From Pseudomonadota bacterium (GTDB lineage Bacteria; Desulfobacterota; Desulfobulbia; Desulfobulbales; Desulfocapsaceae): DNA of 64,000 bases. Positions 25,712-34,199 of the stretch are shown here, one piece after another. The notes under the pieces were generated by a model, which saw only the letters and a program-made list of their open reading frames with translations, made no database searches and was not told the origin of the DNA. A program made the translations under genes and the position numbers. The stretch is taken from contig JAHJNL010000010.1 of NCBI GenBank assembly GCA_018820855.1, positions 1 through 64,000 of the forward strand. Direction: 5' to 3'. The first letter of the stretch is position 1. Each line of letters begins with the position of its first letter.

Positions 25712-26611
25712 ATGCAAGTGCTCATAACGGGTGGCTCCGGTTTTGTCGGCCGATTTCTCACTGATCTTCTTTTGCAAAAGGGTTATGCGGTAACTGCCCT
25801 GGGCGGGCACAGCCATGACAACCAGGCTTTGCATCCGAACTATCGGTATGTAGTGGCTGATACCAGTAAACAGGGGGAATGGCAGAAACTGGTTGCGGAG
25901 CAGGATGCGCTCATCAATCTGGCCGGTCGTTCTGTCTTTCACCTCTGGAGTGATTCCTATAAGAAACAGATTTATGACAGTCGTATTCTCACCACCCGTA
26001 ATCTGGTGGAGGCGTTGCCTCAGGACAACGGACCACGGGTTCTTGTCAGCACCTCTGCTGCCGGATTTTACGGCAATGGAGGAGAGGATGACCTGGATGA
26101 GAATGCCGGCCCGGGACATGATTTTCTCGCTCGTGTCTGTACTGACTGGGAAAGTGAGGCCAGGGCGGCGGAGAAGAAAGGGGTACGGGTCGCCCTTACC
26201 CGTTTCGGGGTGGTGCTGGGAGCCGGTGGCGGAGCCCTGCAGACCATGCGTCTTCCCTTTCAGTTGGGACTGGGCGGTTCCATTGGCAGCGGGAAACAGT
26301 GGTTTCCCTGGATTCATCTGCAGAATCTGGCCGCTGCCATCTGCTGGATCTTGGAAGGAGAAGGCCTGAGTGGGCCTTTCAATTGTACCGCGCCTGAGAG
26401 TGTACGACAGAAGGAGTTTGCCAGTTCCCTTGGCCGAGCACTGCATCGTCCCGCATTCCTGCCGACGCCTGCCTTCCTGATGACACTGCTCCTCGGCGAG
26501 TTTGGTGCTTCTCTGCTACAGGGCCAGAAAGCAGTTCCTGCCGCACTTCTCAGGTCTGGATTTTCCTTTACCTTTTCAGGTCTGGCTGCGGCTCTGAATG
26601 ATCTGGTATGA
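25712..26611 (+). CDS. TIGR01777-family NAD(P)-dependent epimerase-like protein
   Basis: A 299-residue short-chain dehydrogenase/reductase of the YfcH/TIGR01777 group. The dinucleotide-binding motif is ITGGSGFVG (residues 5-13); the family signature INLAGRSVFHLWSDSYKKQI, STSAAGFYG and RFGVVLGAGGGAL is intact, and the end has the FSGLAAAL tail. The natural substrate of this family is unknown; structural relatives include nucleotide-sugar epimerases. It has a good AAGGAAGG ribosome site, and its stop forms an ATGA overlap with a second, paralogous TIGR01777 gene. Confidence 0.9.
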   Translation: MQVLITGGSGFVGRFLTDLLLQKGYAVTALGGHSHDNQALHPNYRYVVADTSKQGEWQKLVAEQDALINLAGRSVFHLWSDSYKKQIYDSRILTTRNLVEALPQDNGPRVLVSTSAAGFYGNGGEDDLDENAGPGHDFLARVCTDWESEARAAEKKGVRVALTRFGVVLGAGGGALQTMRLPFQLGLGGSIGSGKQWFPWIHLQNLAAAICWILEGEGLSGPFNCTAPESVRQKEFASSLGRALHRPAFLPTPAFLMTLLLGEFGASLLQGQKAVPAALLRSGFSFTFSGLAAALNDLV

Positions 26612-28014
26612 TGAAGACAACCACTCTTTTTAGCTGGAAAAGCCGATTTGACTGTTCTGTTGCCGAACTGTATAACTGGCATGCCCGGCCTGGGGCTCTG
26701 GAACGGCTGATTCCTCCCTGGGAGGACACCTGGGTGCTGGAGCGAAACAGAGAGGGCATCAGCCCTGGTACCAGGGCCAGATTGCGGGTCCATTTCGGCC
26801 CCATCCCTCTTTCCTGGCATGCTTTGCACCTCAGTGATGAGCCAGGCAGAAGTTTCTGTGACGAACAGAGCCGGGGGCCCTTTGCCTTCTGGCGTCATCA
26901 GCATCTCTTTACTGACAGCGGTGACGGCGGCTCCATCCTTGAAGACCGGATTGAGTATCGGATGCGTTTCCATGGATTCATGCCGGCTGTCATGAAAAAG
27001 CATTTGAGGCAACGACTGGAAAATACCTTTGTCAGCCGGCATGCAACCCTGGCCGCAGATCTGGCCGTGCACAGGCGTTGCAGTAACCAGTCTCTCCGCT
27101 TCCTGGTATCCGGGGCCGGAGGAGTGCTTGGCCGGGAATTGCTTCCCTTTCTCACCACCGGTGGGCATGAGGTGTGGCGTCTGGTACGCAGAGTTCCGCG
27201 AGCGGACAGCCGTGAGATATACTGGGATCCGGCACAGGGCGAAATCGATATCGAAGGGCTTCCTGAGATTGACGGGATCATTCATCTCGCCGGTGAAAAT
27301 ATTGCTCAGGGACGATGGACAGAAGAAAAGAAAAGAATAATCATCGACAGCAGGGTCAAGGGGACTTTCCTTCTTGCCAGAACGGCAGCATCGATGCCTG
27401 TAAAGCCCAAGGTCTTTGTTTCCGCCTCGGCCATTGGCTGTTACGGGAATGCCGGGAGCCAGTGGGTTGCAGAGGAGCAAGCATACGGCGGTGATTTTAT
27501 CTCAGAGGTCTGTCAGCGCTGGGAAGAGGCGGTGCGCCCGGCTGCGGAAGCTGGCATACGTTCCCCGCTCCTGCGTATCGGTGTTGTCCTCACTCCTAAA
27601 GGAGGCGCATTGCATCAGCTGCGCTTGGCGCTCCGTTTCGGTATTGGCCGCCTGGGCAGTGGTGAACAGTATGTGAGCTGGATAAGTCTTGATGATATGA
27701 TTTCCGCCATCCTTCATGCTGCAGTCTGTCCGGAGCTTCACGGGCCTGTGAATGTTGCTGCCCCGCAGCCGGTCACCAACAGAGAACTGATGGCTGCCAT
27801 GGCCGACTGCTTGGCTGTCAGGGCACCACTGACTGTCCCTTCCTGGCTTTTACGGGCTTGGTTCGGGGAGATGGCAGACCAGGCCATTCTCGCCGGTTGC
27901 CGGGTCAGGGCGGATTTGTTGCAGGGAACAGGGTTTTCTTTCCGCCACCCGACCCTTGCCTCAGCCCTGCCGCATTTGCTCGGCAGCGACAGAGAACAGG
28001 AGAAGAAAAAATGA
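26608..28014 (+). CDS. SRPBCC-TIGR01777 fusion protein
   Basis: A 468-residue two-domain protein. Residues ~1-155 are an SRPBCC/polyketide-cyclase-like domain (FDCSVAELYNWHARPGALERL; ILEDRIEYRMRFHGF), a hydrophobic-ligand cup; residues ~165-460 are a second TIGR01777 SDR (VSGAGGVLGREL, IIHLAGENIAQGRW, SASAIGCYGNAG, RIGVVLTPKGGAL). Such fusions are known in many bacteria. It overlaps both neighbours by 4 bases (ATGA at 26608 and 28011), so three proteins are made in fixed order. An SRPBCC domain next to an SDR suggests binding and reduction of a lipid-like or isoprenoid substrate; this is inference. Confidence 0.92.
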   Translation: MMKTTTLFSWKSRFDCSVAELYNWHARPGALERLIPPWEDTWVLERNREGISPGTRARLRVHFGPIPLSWHALHLSDEPGRSFCDEQSRGPFAFWRHQHLFTDSGDGGSILEDRIEYRMRFHGFMPAVMKKHLRQRLENTFVSRHATLAADLAVHRRCSNQSLRFLVSGAGGVLGRELLPFLTTGGHEVWRLVRRVPRADSREIYWDPAQGEIDIEGLPEIDGIIHLAGENIAQGRWTEEKKRIIIDSRVKGTFLLARTAASMPVKPKVFVSASAIGCYGNAGSQWVAEEQAYGGDFISEVCQRWEEAVRPAAEAGIRSPLLRIGVVLTPKGGALHQLRLALRFGIGRLGSGEQYVSWISLDDMISAILHAAVCPELHGPVNVAAPQPVTNRELMAAMADCLAVRAPLTVPSWLLRAWFGEMADQAILAGCRVRADLLQGTGFSFRHPTLASALPHLLGSDREQEKKK

Positions 28015-29105
28015 GTAGACCGTTGAAATGGCTTTTTCTGCTCATGATGAGTTCTGCCCTGATGTTTGGCTTTATGCATCAGGTTATGCCAGTAGAAGAA
28101 TTGAATTTTGAGCGTCTCCATATCTTTCTCTTCAATCTCTGTACCGGCGGCACCCTGCTTCTCTATTTCAGTGAAGGGCAGGCCGGGCTTTCCATCCGGG
28201 GCAGGTTTTTTCTCTTTTTTTCCGTCTGTTTTGCCCTGAGTGCTTTTTTTGACTACTCCCCGGCAGCCATGCTTCTTCCCTGGCCCTTGGCTGTTTTGGT
28301 GGAGCAGGTCCGGGTCAGGACCTTTGGCAGAGTCCTGCCTTATGCCCTCTTTTTAGGCAAGGAGAGTGTGTCGCGTAAGTTTCACCAGGCTGCCCTCCTG
28401 TGCCTGTCGCTGGCCCTGGTCTTTTCCAGCTTTGTTGTCTTTAATAAGGAATTCGGGCCATGGGTTACCTTGGACGGCTTTACCCTCAACACCTTCTACC
28501 TTGCCTTTTCTTTTCCGGTGTCACTTATCAGCATGGCGGTGATCTTTGCCCTTATGCGCAGGGAGCCTGTCGGGCTTATACACTATTTGAAAGAGATTGC
28601 TTTCTGGGGGGTCAACCTGGGAGTGATTGTTTTCTTCCTCTTTATCCTTGGCCATCTGTATCTTCCGCAGATGGCCATTGCCACCACTCTTTTTTTCTTG
28701 GTTCTTCTTGTTTTTCTCCTGTACCGGCATCTTGGCATCAGGAGCCAGCAGAAAAGCTTTCTCACCTCAGGGATTCTTTTTCTTCTGATTACGGCTGTTT
28801 CCGGAACGCTCTATATCTTTATGAAGTATTCGGGAAACTGGAGCCCGGAACAGCTGCAACCTCTGTTGCGTCTTCACGCCTTCACTGCACTTTACGGCTG
28901 GAATCTGAGTGGGTTGACAGTGATATGCCGCCAGGGTGATTTTCCTATTCAGCTCCATTCCACCAAAGTGATAGTGCTGCACTGGATTACCGTGCTTATT
29001 CTCTGTCCCCTGGGCTATTTTTTTCTACCCTTTGCTGTGGTCGCTGTTGTGGCCTATCTGGTGCTCCTGGGGAAATTACTGTTTTCAGAATCCGTACCTG
29101 TGTGA
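28011..29105 (+). CDS. Polytopic inner-membrane protein of unknown function
   Basis: A 364-residue protein with about 10 hydrophobic segments and few charged loops. The ATG at 28011 overlaps the stop of the SRPBCC-SDR gene and is preceded by AGGAGAAG, so I start it there. Several His lie in or near membrane segments (KFHQAAL, LRLHAFTALYGWNLSG, IVLHWITVL), which could bind a cofactor, but I recognise no family. It is translationally coupled to the two TIGR01777 proteins and may present or consume their membrane substrate. Confidence 0.8.
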   Translation: MSRPLKWLFLLMMSSALMFGFMHQVMPVEELNFERLHIFLFNLCTGGTLLLYFSEGQAGLSIRGRFFLFFSVCFALSAFFDYSPAAMLLPWPLAVLVEQVRVRTFGRVLPYALFLGKESVSRKFHQAALLCLSLALVFSSFVVFNKEFGPWVTLDGFTLNTFYLAFSFPVSLISMAVIFALMRREPVGLIHYLKEIAFWGVNLGVIVFFLFILGHLYLPQMAIATTLFFLVLLVFLLYRHLGIRSQQKSFLTSGILFLLITAVSGTLYIFMKYSGNWSPEQLQPLLRLHAFTALYGWNLSGLTVICRQGDFPIQLHSTKVIVLHWITVLILCPLGYFFLPFAVVAVVAYLVLLGKLLFSESVPV

Positions 29106-29114
29106 ATCTGCCGC

Positions 29115-30608
29115 TTAGGAGAAAGCATCAGATTCATAACGGTCACGGCCCCTCGCTTTTGCCAGGTACAGGGCCTTATCCACACGATCAAACAGATTTC
29201 TTTCCTCTTCTTCCTGCTTGTGCTGGGTAACTCCGATACTCACTGTTACGTCAATACTGTTTTTGTCCTGGCAGAATTGGTGGTCGCGGATTGTCTGGCA
29301 GATAGAGTCGGCAACGCGGCAGCCTTGTTCCAGAGTACACTTTTTGAGGAGAAGGAGAAACTCTTCGCCGCCCCAGCGACAGAAGAGGTCTTCCTTGCGG
29401 ATGGTTTTCGCTATCATTTCTGCCACCTCCTGCAGAACAGCATCCCCGACCAGATGGCCATGTGTGTCATTTACCCGTTTGAAATGGTCGATGTCGATAC
29501 TGAGAAGGGTGAAGGGAAGATACTGGCGATTCTGCTCTTTCACATGCTGATGGAAAAACATCTCAAAGGCCTGCCGGTTGTGAATTCCTGTCAGCTTGTC
29601 GATGGTGGCCATGAGTTCAAGCCGTTTCTGATATCCTGAAACCAGCCAGTTGGTCAGAAAAAGGACCAGGATGGCAATAGCCAGAGAGATACCAATATTA
29701 AAGAGAAAGGTGTTTGTGACGGCAGCAATGGCCTCGCCCTCGGTTTCTTCTACAAACAGGTACCAGTTGAATTCGGGGATGTAGCGACTGTGGAGGTAGA
29801 CTGTAGCACGGTTACGCTGGTAATGGTGACGAGTTGAGAGCTCCTGTTTTGTCAGGATTTGTTTGAGGATGACCTCGGAATCAGGAATTTCAAAGACTGA
29901 TTTTTCAGGAAAGCGGCTGTTCGCGCTTTTAACCGTGATTTCCCCCTGCGGGTTGACGAGATAAATCCGGCGATGATAGCGTTCCTGATAGCTCTGCATC
30001 AGCTCTTTTACGTGATTGATGGCAAGTCCCACCCCGGCCACCCCAATGAAATTGTTCTTGTAGTCAAATACCTTATAATTAATAAAAATAGTAAGGGTGT
30101 CTTTGTTGGCAAGATCCACATCCACGTTAGTCTCATAGTCGTCTTGCAGCTGCCGGACTCGGAAATACCAGACATCACGGGGCTCCTGTTCATTGATTTG
30201 TTTCAGAATCCCTTGCGGATGGTAATAGTTTCTGGTTTTGTCTGAGACAAAGAAACTGCTGAAGGTATTGTATTTTTCTTTAATTTCTTTCAGATATCTA
30301 CTGATCTGCACTGTCTCCGTTTCTCCGGCCAGAACCCAGTCCCGCAGAAAGGTATCATTGGCCATGAGAGAGGAGATGAAAATCGGCTGCAAGAGGTCCC
30401 GCTGAATCTCGGAGTAGATATTGTCACTGGTGAGAGGCAGATCACTGTGGGTAATCTGTTTCTGGAGGAGATTTTTTGAGACACTGTAGCTGAAAAAACT
30501 GGTGGCCAGAAAACCGAGGGTGATGATGAGAGTGAAGAAAAACATGACCTGTTTCTTACTGGTCAAAAATCCTTCCATGGCGGGGGGAGATGACAAGGAA
30601 TTATTCAT
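29115..30608 (-). CDS. Membrane-bound diguanylate cyclase with extracytoplasmic Cache-type sensor
   Basis: A 497-residue protein. TM1 lies at about residues 19-40, a periplasmic dCache-like domain at about 45-295 (FISSLMANDTFLRDWVLAG, DVWYFRVRQL, INYKVFDYKNNFIGVAGVGL), TM2 at about 300-325, and a GGDEF domain after that (KLTGIHNRQAFEM, FSIDIDHFKRVND-type start, active site WGGEEFLLLL). The GGEEF motif is intact, so it should make c-di-GMP. The Cache part has the layout of ligand-binding chemoreceptor domains. It converges on the membrane-protein gene with only 9 bases between. Confidence 0.93.
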   Translation of the reverse strand: MNNSLSSPPAMEGFLTSKKQVMFFFTLIITLGFLATSFFSYSVSKNLLQKQITHSDLPLTSDNIYSEIQRDLLQPIFISSLMANDTFLRDWVLAGETETVQISRYLKEIKEKYNTFSSFFVSDKTRNYYHPQGILKQINEQEPRDVWYFRVRQLQDDYETNVDVDLANKDTLTIFINYKVFDYKNNFIGVAGVGLAINHVKELMQSYQERYHRRIYLVNPQGEITVKSANSRFPEKSVFEIPDSEVILKQILTKQELSTRHHYQRNRATVYLHSRYIPEFNWYLFVEETEGEAIAAVTNTFLFNIGISLAIAILVLFLTNWLVSGYQKRLELMATIDKLTGIHNRQAFEMFFHQHVKEQNRQYLPFTLLSIDIDHFKRVNDTHGHLVGDAVLQEVAEMIAKTIRKEDLFCRWGGEEFLLLLKKCTLEQGCRVADSICQTIRDHQFCQDKNSIDVTVSIGVTQHKQEEEERNLFDRVDKALYLAKARGRDRYESDAFS

Positions 30609-30703
30609 AATGTGTATTGAACAGGTTGCGGATAAAAGATCTTTAATGACGAGTCAATGGTAAAGGCAATCCGGAAAATCTGCCAACTATATCCGTGCCT
30701 GAC

Positions 30704-31117
30704 TCAAAAGTGTACCTTTTTGCGCTGGGTCTTGAGTTTTCCCTGATGCTTTTTTGTTTCCAGCCGTTTTTTTCGGGCGGATCTGCCGGGACGAGTCGGA
30801 CGCCGGTTTTTTTGTTGCTGCAGTGTTTGAATAATCAGCTCTTTCAGGCGGAGCAGGGCATCTTCCCGGTTTTTTTCCTGACTTCGATGCTGCTGGGCCT
30901 TGATAACAAGAACACCTTCTTTGGTCAGCCTCTGATCATGCAGGGCCAGGAGGCGTATCTTGACTGTTTCCGGCAGGGAGGAGGCGTGGATGTCAAAACG
31001 GAGATGTACTGCAGAGGCTACCTTGTTGACATTCTGTCCGCCTGCCCCCTGAGAACGGATAAAATTGAGCTCGATTTCCTGCTGAGGAATACTTAAATTG
31101 TTAGATATGTGCAGCAT
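30704..31117 (-). CDS. arfB: Ribosome-rescue peptidyl-tRNA hydrolase ArfB
   Basis: A 137-residue class I release factor-like protein with the catalytic GGQ at residues 26-28 (RSQGAGGQNVNKVASAVHLRFD) and a long Lys/Arg-rich C-terminal tail (from about 100) that in ArfB/YaeJ enters the empty mRNA channel of stalled ribosomes. There is no codon-recognition domain, which excludes RF1/RF2. Size is typical. It is a stand-alone minus-strand gene. Confidence 0.93.
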   Translation of the reverse strand: MLHISNNLSIPQQEIELNFIRSQGAGGQNVNKVASAVHLRFDIHASSLPETVKIRLLALHDQRLTKEGVLVIKAQQHRSQEKNREDALLRLKELIIQTLQQQKNRRPTRPGRSARKKRLETKKHQGKLKTQRKKVHF

Positions 31118-31320
31118 GATGTTTTATTCTTTCGGATGAAGAGGGTTGGCTTGTATTGATTGCAACTACGCAGGTGGTTAGGCTAAGGGATGACGGGATA
31201 ATATCCAGGTATTCCACCTGAAAAGTGTTATCTTTTGTTCAGCCTCTTTACTCGGACAGTTTACCTAATATTTTAGCTTTTTGTCATAAAAAAACAAAAA
31301 ATTACTTATAAGGCACTAAA

Positions 31321-31836
31321 ATGAAAACTAATATTGCTCTTATCGGCATGGCTGGTGCAGGAAAAAGCAGTGTCGGCTCTGAACTTGCCAGCCTTCTCGG
31401 TCTCGCATTTGTTGATGTGGACATCTTGATTGAAGAGGATCAAGGTCTGCCACTGCAAGAAGTACTTAAGGCCTCAGGCTTACAAGGGTTTCGTGTTCTT
31501 GAAGAAAAGATACTCCTCTCTTTGAATCGCCAAAATCATGTCATTGCCACTGGTGGCAGTGCTATCTACAGTGACGCGGGGATGAAACACCTGAAAAAAA
31601 CAGCTTACCTTGTTCTCCTCGATGTGGCTTTGCCGGTCCTGGAACAGCGGGTAGGGGACTTTGCTGAGCGCGGTTTGGTGAAAGAGGGAAGTCAGAGCTT
31701 TGCTCAACTGTTTGCTGAAAGACAACCTCTGTACAGAAACCATGCCGATCTGATTGTTCCTTGCACCGACCGTTCAGTCGCTGATGTCTGCAGATTTATT
31801 CAAGACTGGTGGCAACAGGGACATTGTACTCCATAA
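31321..31836 (+). CDS. Shikimate kinase-like protein with GGS in place of GGG
   Basis: A 171-residue P-loop kinase. The Walker A is GMAGAGKS (residues 9-16), the acidic pair VDVD (32, 34) and FRVLEEK (Arg58, Glu61) match the shikimate-binding residues, but the substrate loop reads ATGGSAIYS (Gly78-Gly79-Ser80) where typical shikimate kinases have a third Gly. The rest, including LVLLDVALPVLEQRV and the lid EGSQSFAQLFAERQPLY, fits the family. No other aro gene is near. It may be a true shikimate kinase of a divergent group or a kinase for a related small alcohol. Confidence 0.8.
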   Translation: MKTNIALIGMAGAGKSSVGSELASLLGLAFVDVDILIEEDQGLPLQEVLKASGLQGFRVLEEKILLSLNRQNHVIATGGSAIYSDAGMKHLKKTAYLVLLDVALPVLEQRVGDFAERGLVKEGSQSFAQLFAERQPLYRNHADLIVPCTDRSVADVCRFIQDWWQQGHCTP

Positions 31837-31926
31837 CTTATATCATCCTTTACCTGCAGGGGCAAGCGGCGTAGAGAGTTAATGCAACGAAACAGATATA
31901 AGAAACTTATAACAAGGAGAAGGAAG

Positions 31927-34116
31927 ATGGTAAGTGCAGGTTATCCTTTGAGGACTTCCGCATTGAGATGGAGGATTGGGAGGCAGTTCTTTTTTCTGAC
32001 AGCTTTTCTGGTATTGTTGAGCTCTTCACTCTATGCCCAGGATTTTTCCTGGCCCGCTGAACTGTCCACAGATAAGGGGAAAATTACCCTTTACCAGCCG
32101 CAGCTCGACTCTTTTGAAAAGAACATCCTGGAAGGGAGAATGGCCCTGTCTTTTACGGAACCAAACAAAGGACCGCTTTTTGGGGCATTATGGTTCAGGG
32201 CCACCCTGGATACCGACCTGGATTCTCGAACAGCCACCCTGAACAAGCTTGTGATACCTGAAGTGAAGTTTCCCGATATGGAAGATTCGGCCTCCATTCA
32301 GGAAATTAAAGATCATATCATCCGGGAAGTGCAAAGGATCAATCCTGTCATCGCTATTGATAATATCGTGGCGGAATTGAGTAATACTATGAACTCCGGT
32401 GGAGAGGTTGTGCAATTGAATAACGCGCCTCCGGACATCTATTTTCGTGACAAACCAACACTCTTGGTAACCATTGACGGAGAACCCAGGTGGATGGCGG
32501 TGGACGATACCAAATTGGAAGCGGTTCGCAATACTCCGTTTTTTATTGTCAGAGAAAAAAACAGTTCGTCTTATTACCTGAATGGCGGAGGCTTTTGGTA
32601 TATCAGTGATACAATCAGCAAGGGGTGGAAGGTTACCGGGCAGGTTCCTGAATCAATCAGACAGTTTGCAGAGAAAAACATGTCCCGGGAGGTGGAAATA
32701 CCTGAGACAGTGGGCCAGGCACCTGCTCTGCTGGTGGTGACCAGACCTTCGGAACTGATTGTTGTCAACGGCAAAGAAGAATATACACCGGTCAGGGAGA
32801 CCCAGCTCCTCTTTGTTAAAAACACAGAGAGTGATCTGCTTCTCTATATTCCCAGCCAGACCCACTATCTTCTCCTGGCTGGTCGTTGGTATGCGTCCAG
32901 ATCTCTGCTGGATAACGACTGGAAATTTGTTGAACCGGATGAGCTGCCAGCGGATTTCGCCAAGATTCCTAAAGAAAGCGACATTGCCAATGTCCGGATG
33001 TCTGTACCTGGAACTCCGGAGGCAAAGGATGCTCTTCTCTCTCAGGCCATACCTCAGACTGCGGCAGTGGATCGGAAGACAGCAACTGTTGAGGTGAGGT
33101 ATGACGGAAAACCGGTTTTCAATGAGGTTCCAGGAACCGCAGTTTCATATGCGCTGAATACCAGTCAGTCTGTATTGAAGATTAAGGGTGTTTATTATGC
33201 CGTGGTGGATGGGGTCTGGTACATAGCTGTCACGGCTGATGGCCCTTGGCAGGTCGCCACGCAAAGACCGGTGGAGATTGATGTTCTCCCCCCTGATTCA
33301 CCTGTCTATAATGTAAGGTATGTCTATATTTATGATTACACACCGGATATTGTTTATGTGGGCTATCTGCCTGGTTATACATACAGTTACGTTTATTCCG
33401 GAGTGGTGGTATACGGCAGCGGATTTTATTACACCCCCTGGTATGAGCACTATTATTACCCTCGGCCTGTGACCTGGGGGTTTGGCGTACATTATAATTC
33501 TTACACCGGCTGGGGATTCAGCGTCGGGTATTCCTACGGTTGGATGAATTGGGGATATCACCCCTATCCAAGGTATTGGGGGCCCAGGGGCTATTATCCG
33601 GGATTCAGGATGGGAGCAGCCTACGGCGCGGGGTATCACAGAGGGTACCATCAAGGGATAAGGGATGGGTCTCGTGAAAGATATAGATACCAGAATCATT
33701 ATAATAATATCTATCGCAAGGGGAACCGACCGGGCGTTAAAACACGGCAGGTGAATAATCAGACCAATATAAATATCAACAACAATCAGATCAGATCCAA
33801 TAACCGTTATACTGACAGAAACGGTAATGTCTATCGTAAAGACGGAACGAACTGGTTTCGTGAGAACAATCAGGCCATGCGCCAGAGTGGTAATCTCTCA
33901 GGTGGAAAGGTGTCAGGAGAGCGGGGCCGGAATGTACAGAAGAATCCGGACCACAAAAACGACATGGTTAGGAAACGGCCTTCCACTAATAACATCCAGC
34001 AGCTGCAAGGGAGTGATCGTGCCCGTACTCAAGGCAATAAATCCCACCAGAATTATCAGCGTAGTCGACCTCCTTCTTCAGGCAGGCCAATGAAGGGCGG
34101 TGGCGGACATCGTTGA
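31927..34116 (+). CDS. Secreted Tyr-rich protein with three homologous repeats
   Basis: A 729-residue exported protein. I start it at 31927, where AAGGAGAAGGAAG precedes the ATG; the signal peptide ends near SSSLYAQ. After ~170 residues come three ~65-residue repeats (about 178-240, 268-341 and 386-448), each with the pattern: strand, short glycine turn, a Tyr/Leu-rich strand, GxWY, then a Trp in xWKV/WQV. Residues ~460-570 are extremely rich in Tyr, Gly and Pro (YVGYLPGYTYSYVYSG, HYYYPRPVTWGFG), and the end is Asn/Gln/Arg-rich and disordered. I do not recognise an enzyme. It may be an outer-surface structural or matrix protein. Confidence 0.75.
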   Translation: MVSAGYPLRTSALRWRIGRQFFFLTAFLVLLSSSLYAQDFSWPAELSTDKGKITLYQPQLDSFEKNILEGRMALSFTEPNKGPLFGALWFRATLDTDLDSRTATLNKLVIPEVKFPDMEDSASIQEIKDHIIREVQRINPVIAIDNIVAELSNTMNSGGEVVQLNNAPPDIYFRDKPTLLVTIDGEPRWMAVDDTKLEAVRNTPFFIVREKNSSSYYLNGGGFWYISDTISKGWKVTGQVPESIRQFAEKNMSREVEIPETVGQAPALLVVTRPSELIVVNGKEEYTPVRETQLLFVKNTESDLLLYIPSQTHYLLLAGRWYASRSLLDNDWKFVEPDELPADFAKIPKESDIANVRMSVPGTPEAKDALLSQAIPQTAAVDRKTATVEVRYDGKPVFNEVPGTAVSYALNTSQSVLKIKGVYYAVVDGVWYIAVTADGPWQVATQRPVEIDVLPPDSPVYNVRYVYIYDYTPDIVYVGYLPGYTYSYVYSGVVVYGSGFYYTPWYEHYYYPRPVTWGFGVHYNSYTGWGFSVGYSYGWMNWGYHPYPRYWGPRGYYPGFRMGAAYGAGYHRGYHQGIRDGSRERYRYQNHYNNIYRKGNRPGVKTRQVNNQTNININNNQIRSNNRYTDRNGNVYRKDGTNWFRENNQAMRQSGNLSGGKVSGERGRNVQKNPDHKNDMVRKRPSTNNIQQLQGSDRARTQGNKSHQNYQRSRPPSSGRPMKGGGGHR

Positions 34117-34130
34117 GAGGCAAATAAAAA

Positions 34131-34171
34131 AAACCGGCGGAGATCTGTGAATCTGCTCTCCGCCGGTTTTT
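34131..34171. terminator. Bidirectional terminator between convergent genes
   Basis: AAACCGGCGGAGA (34131-34143) pairs perfectly with TCTCCGCCGGTTT (34157-34169). A-run on the left, T-run on the right, so it can stop both the Tyr-rich gene and the cytochrome gene. Confidence 0.9.
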
Positions 34172-34199
34172 CCTGCCTTAATTGCAAGGAGGTGGCTTT

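Noticed and set aside
25622-27480. Long minus-strand ORFs (274 and 388 codons) across the TIGR01777 genes
   Set aside because: Antisense shadows of strongly conserved plus-strand domains.
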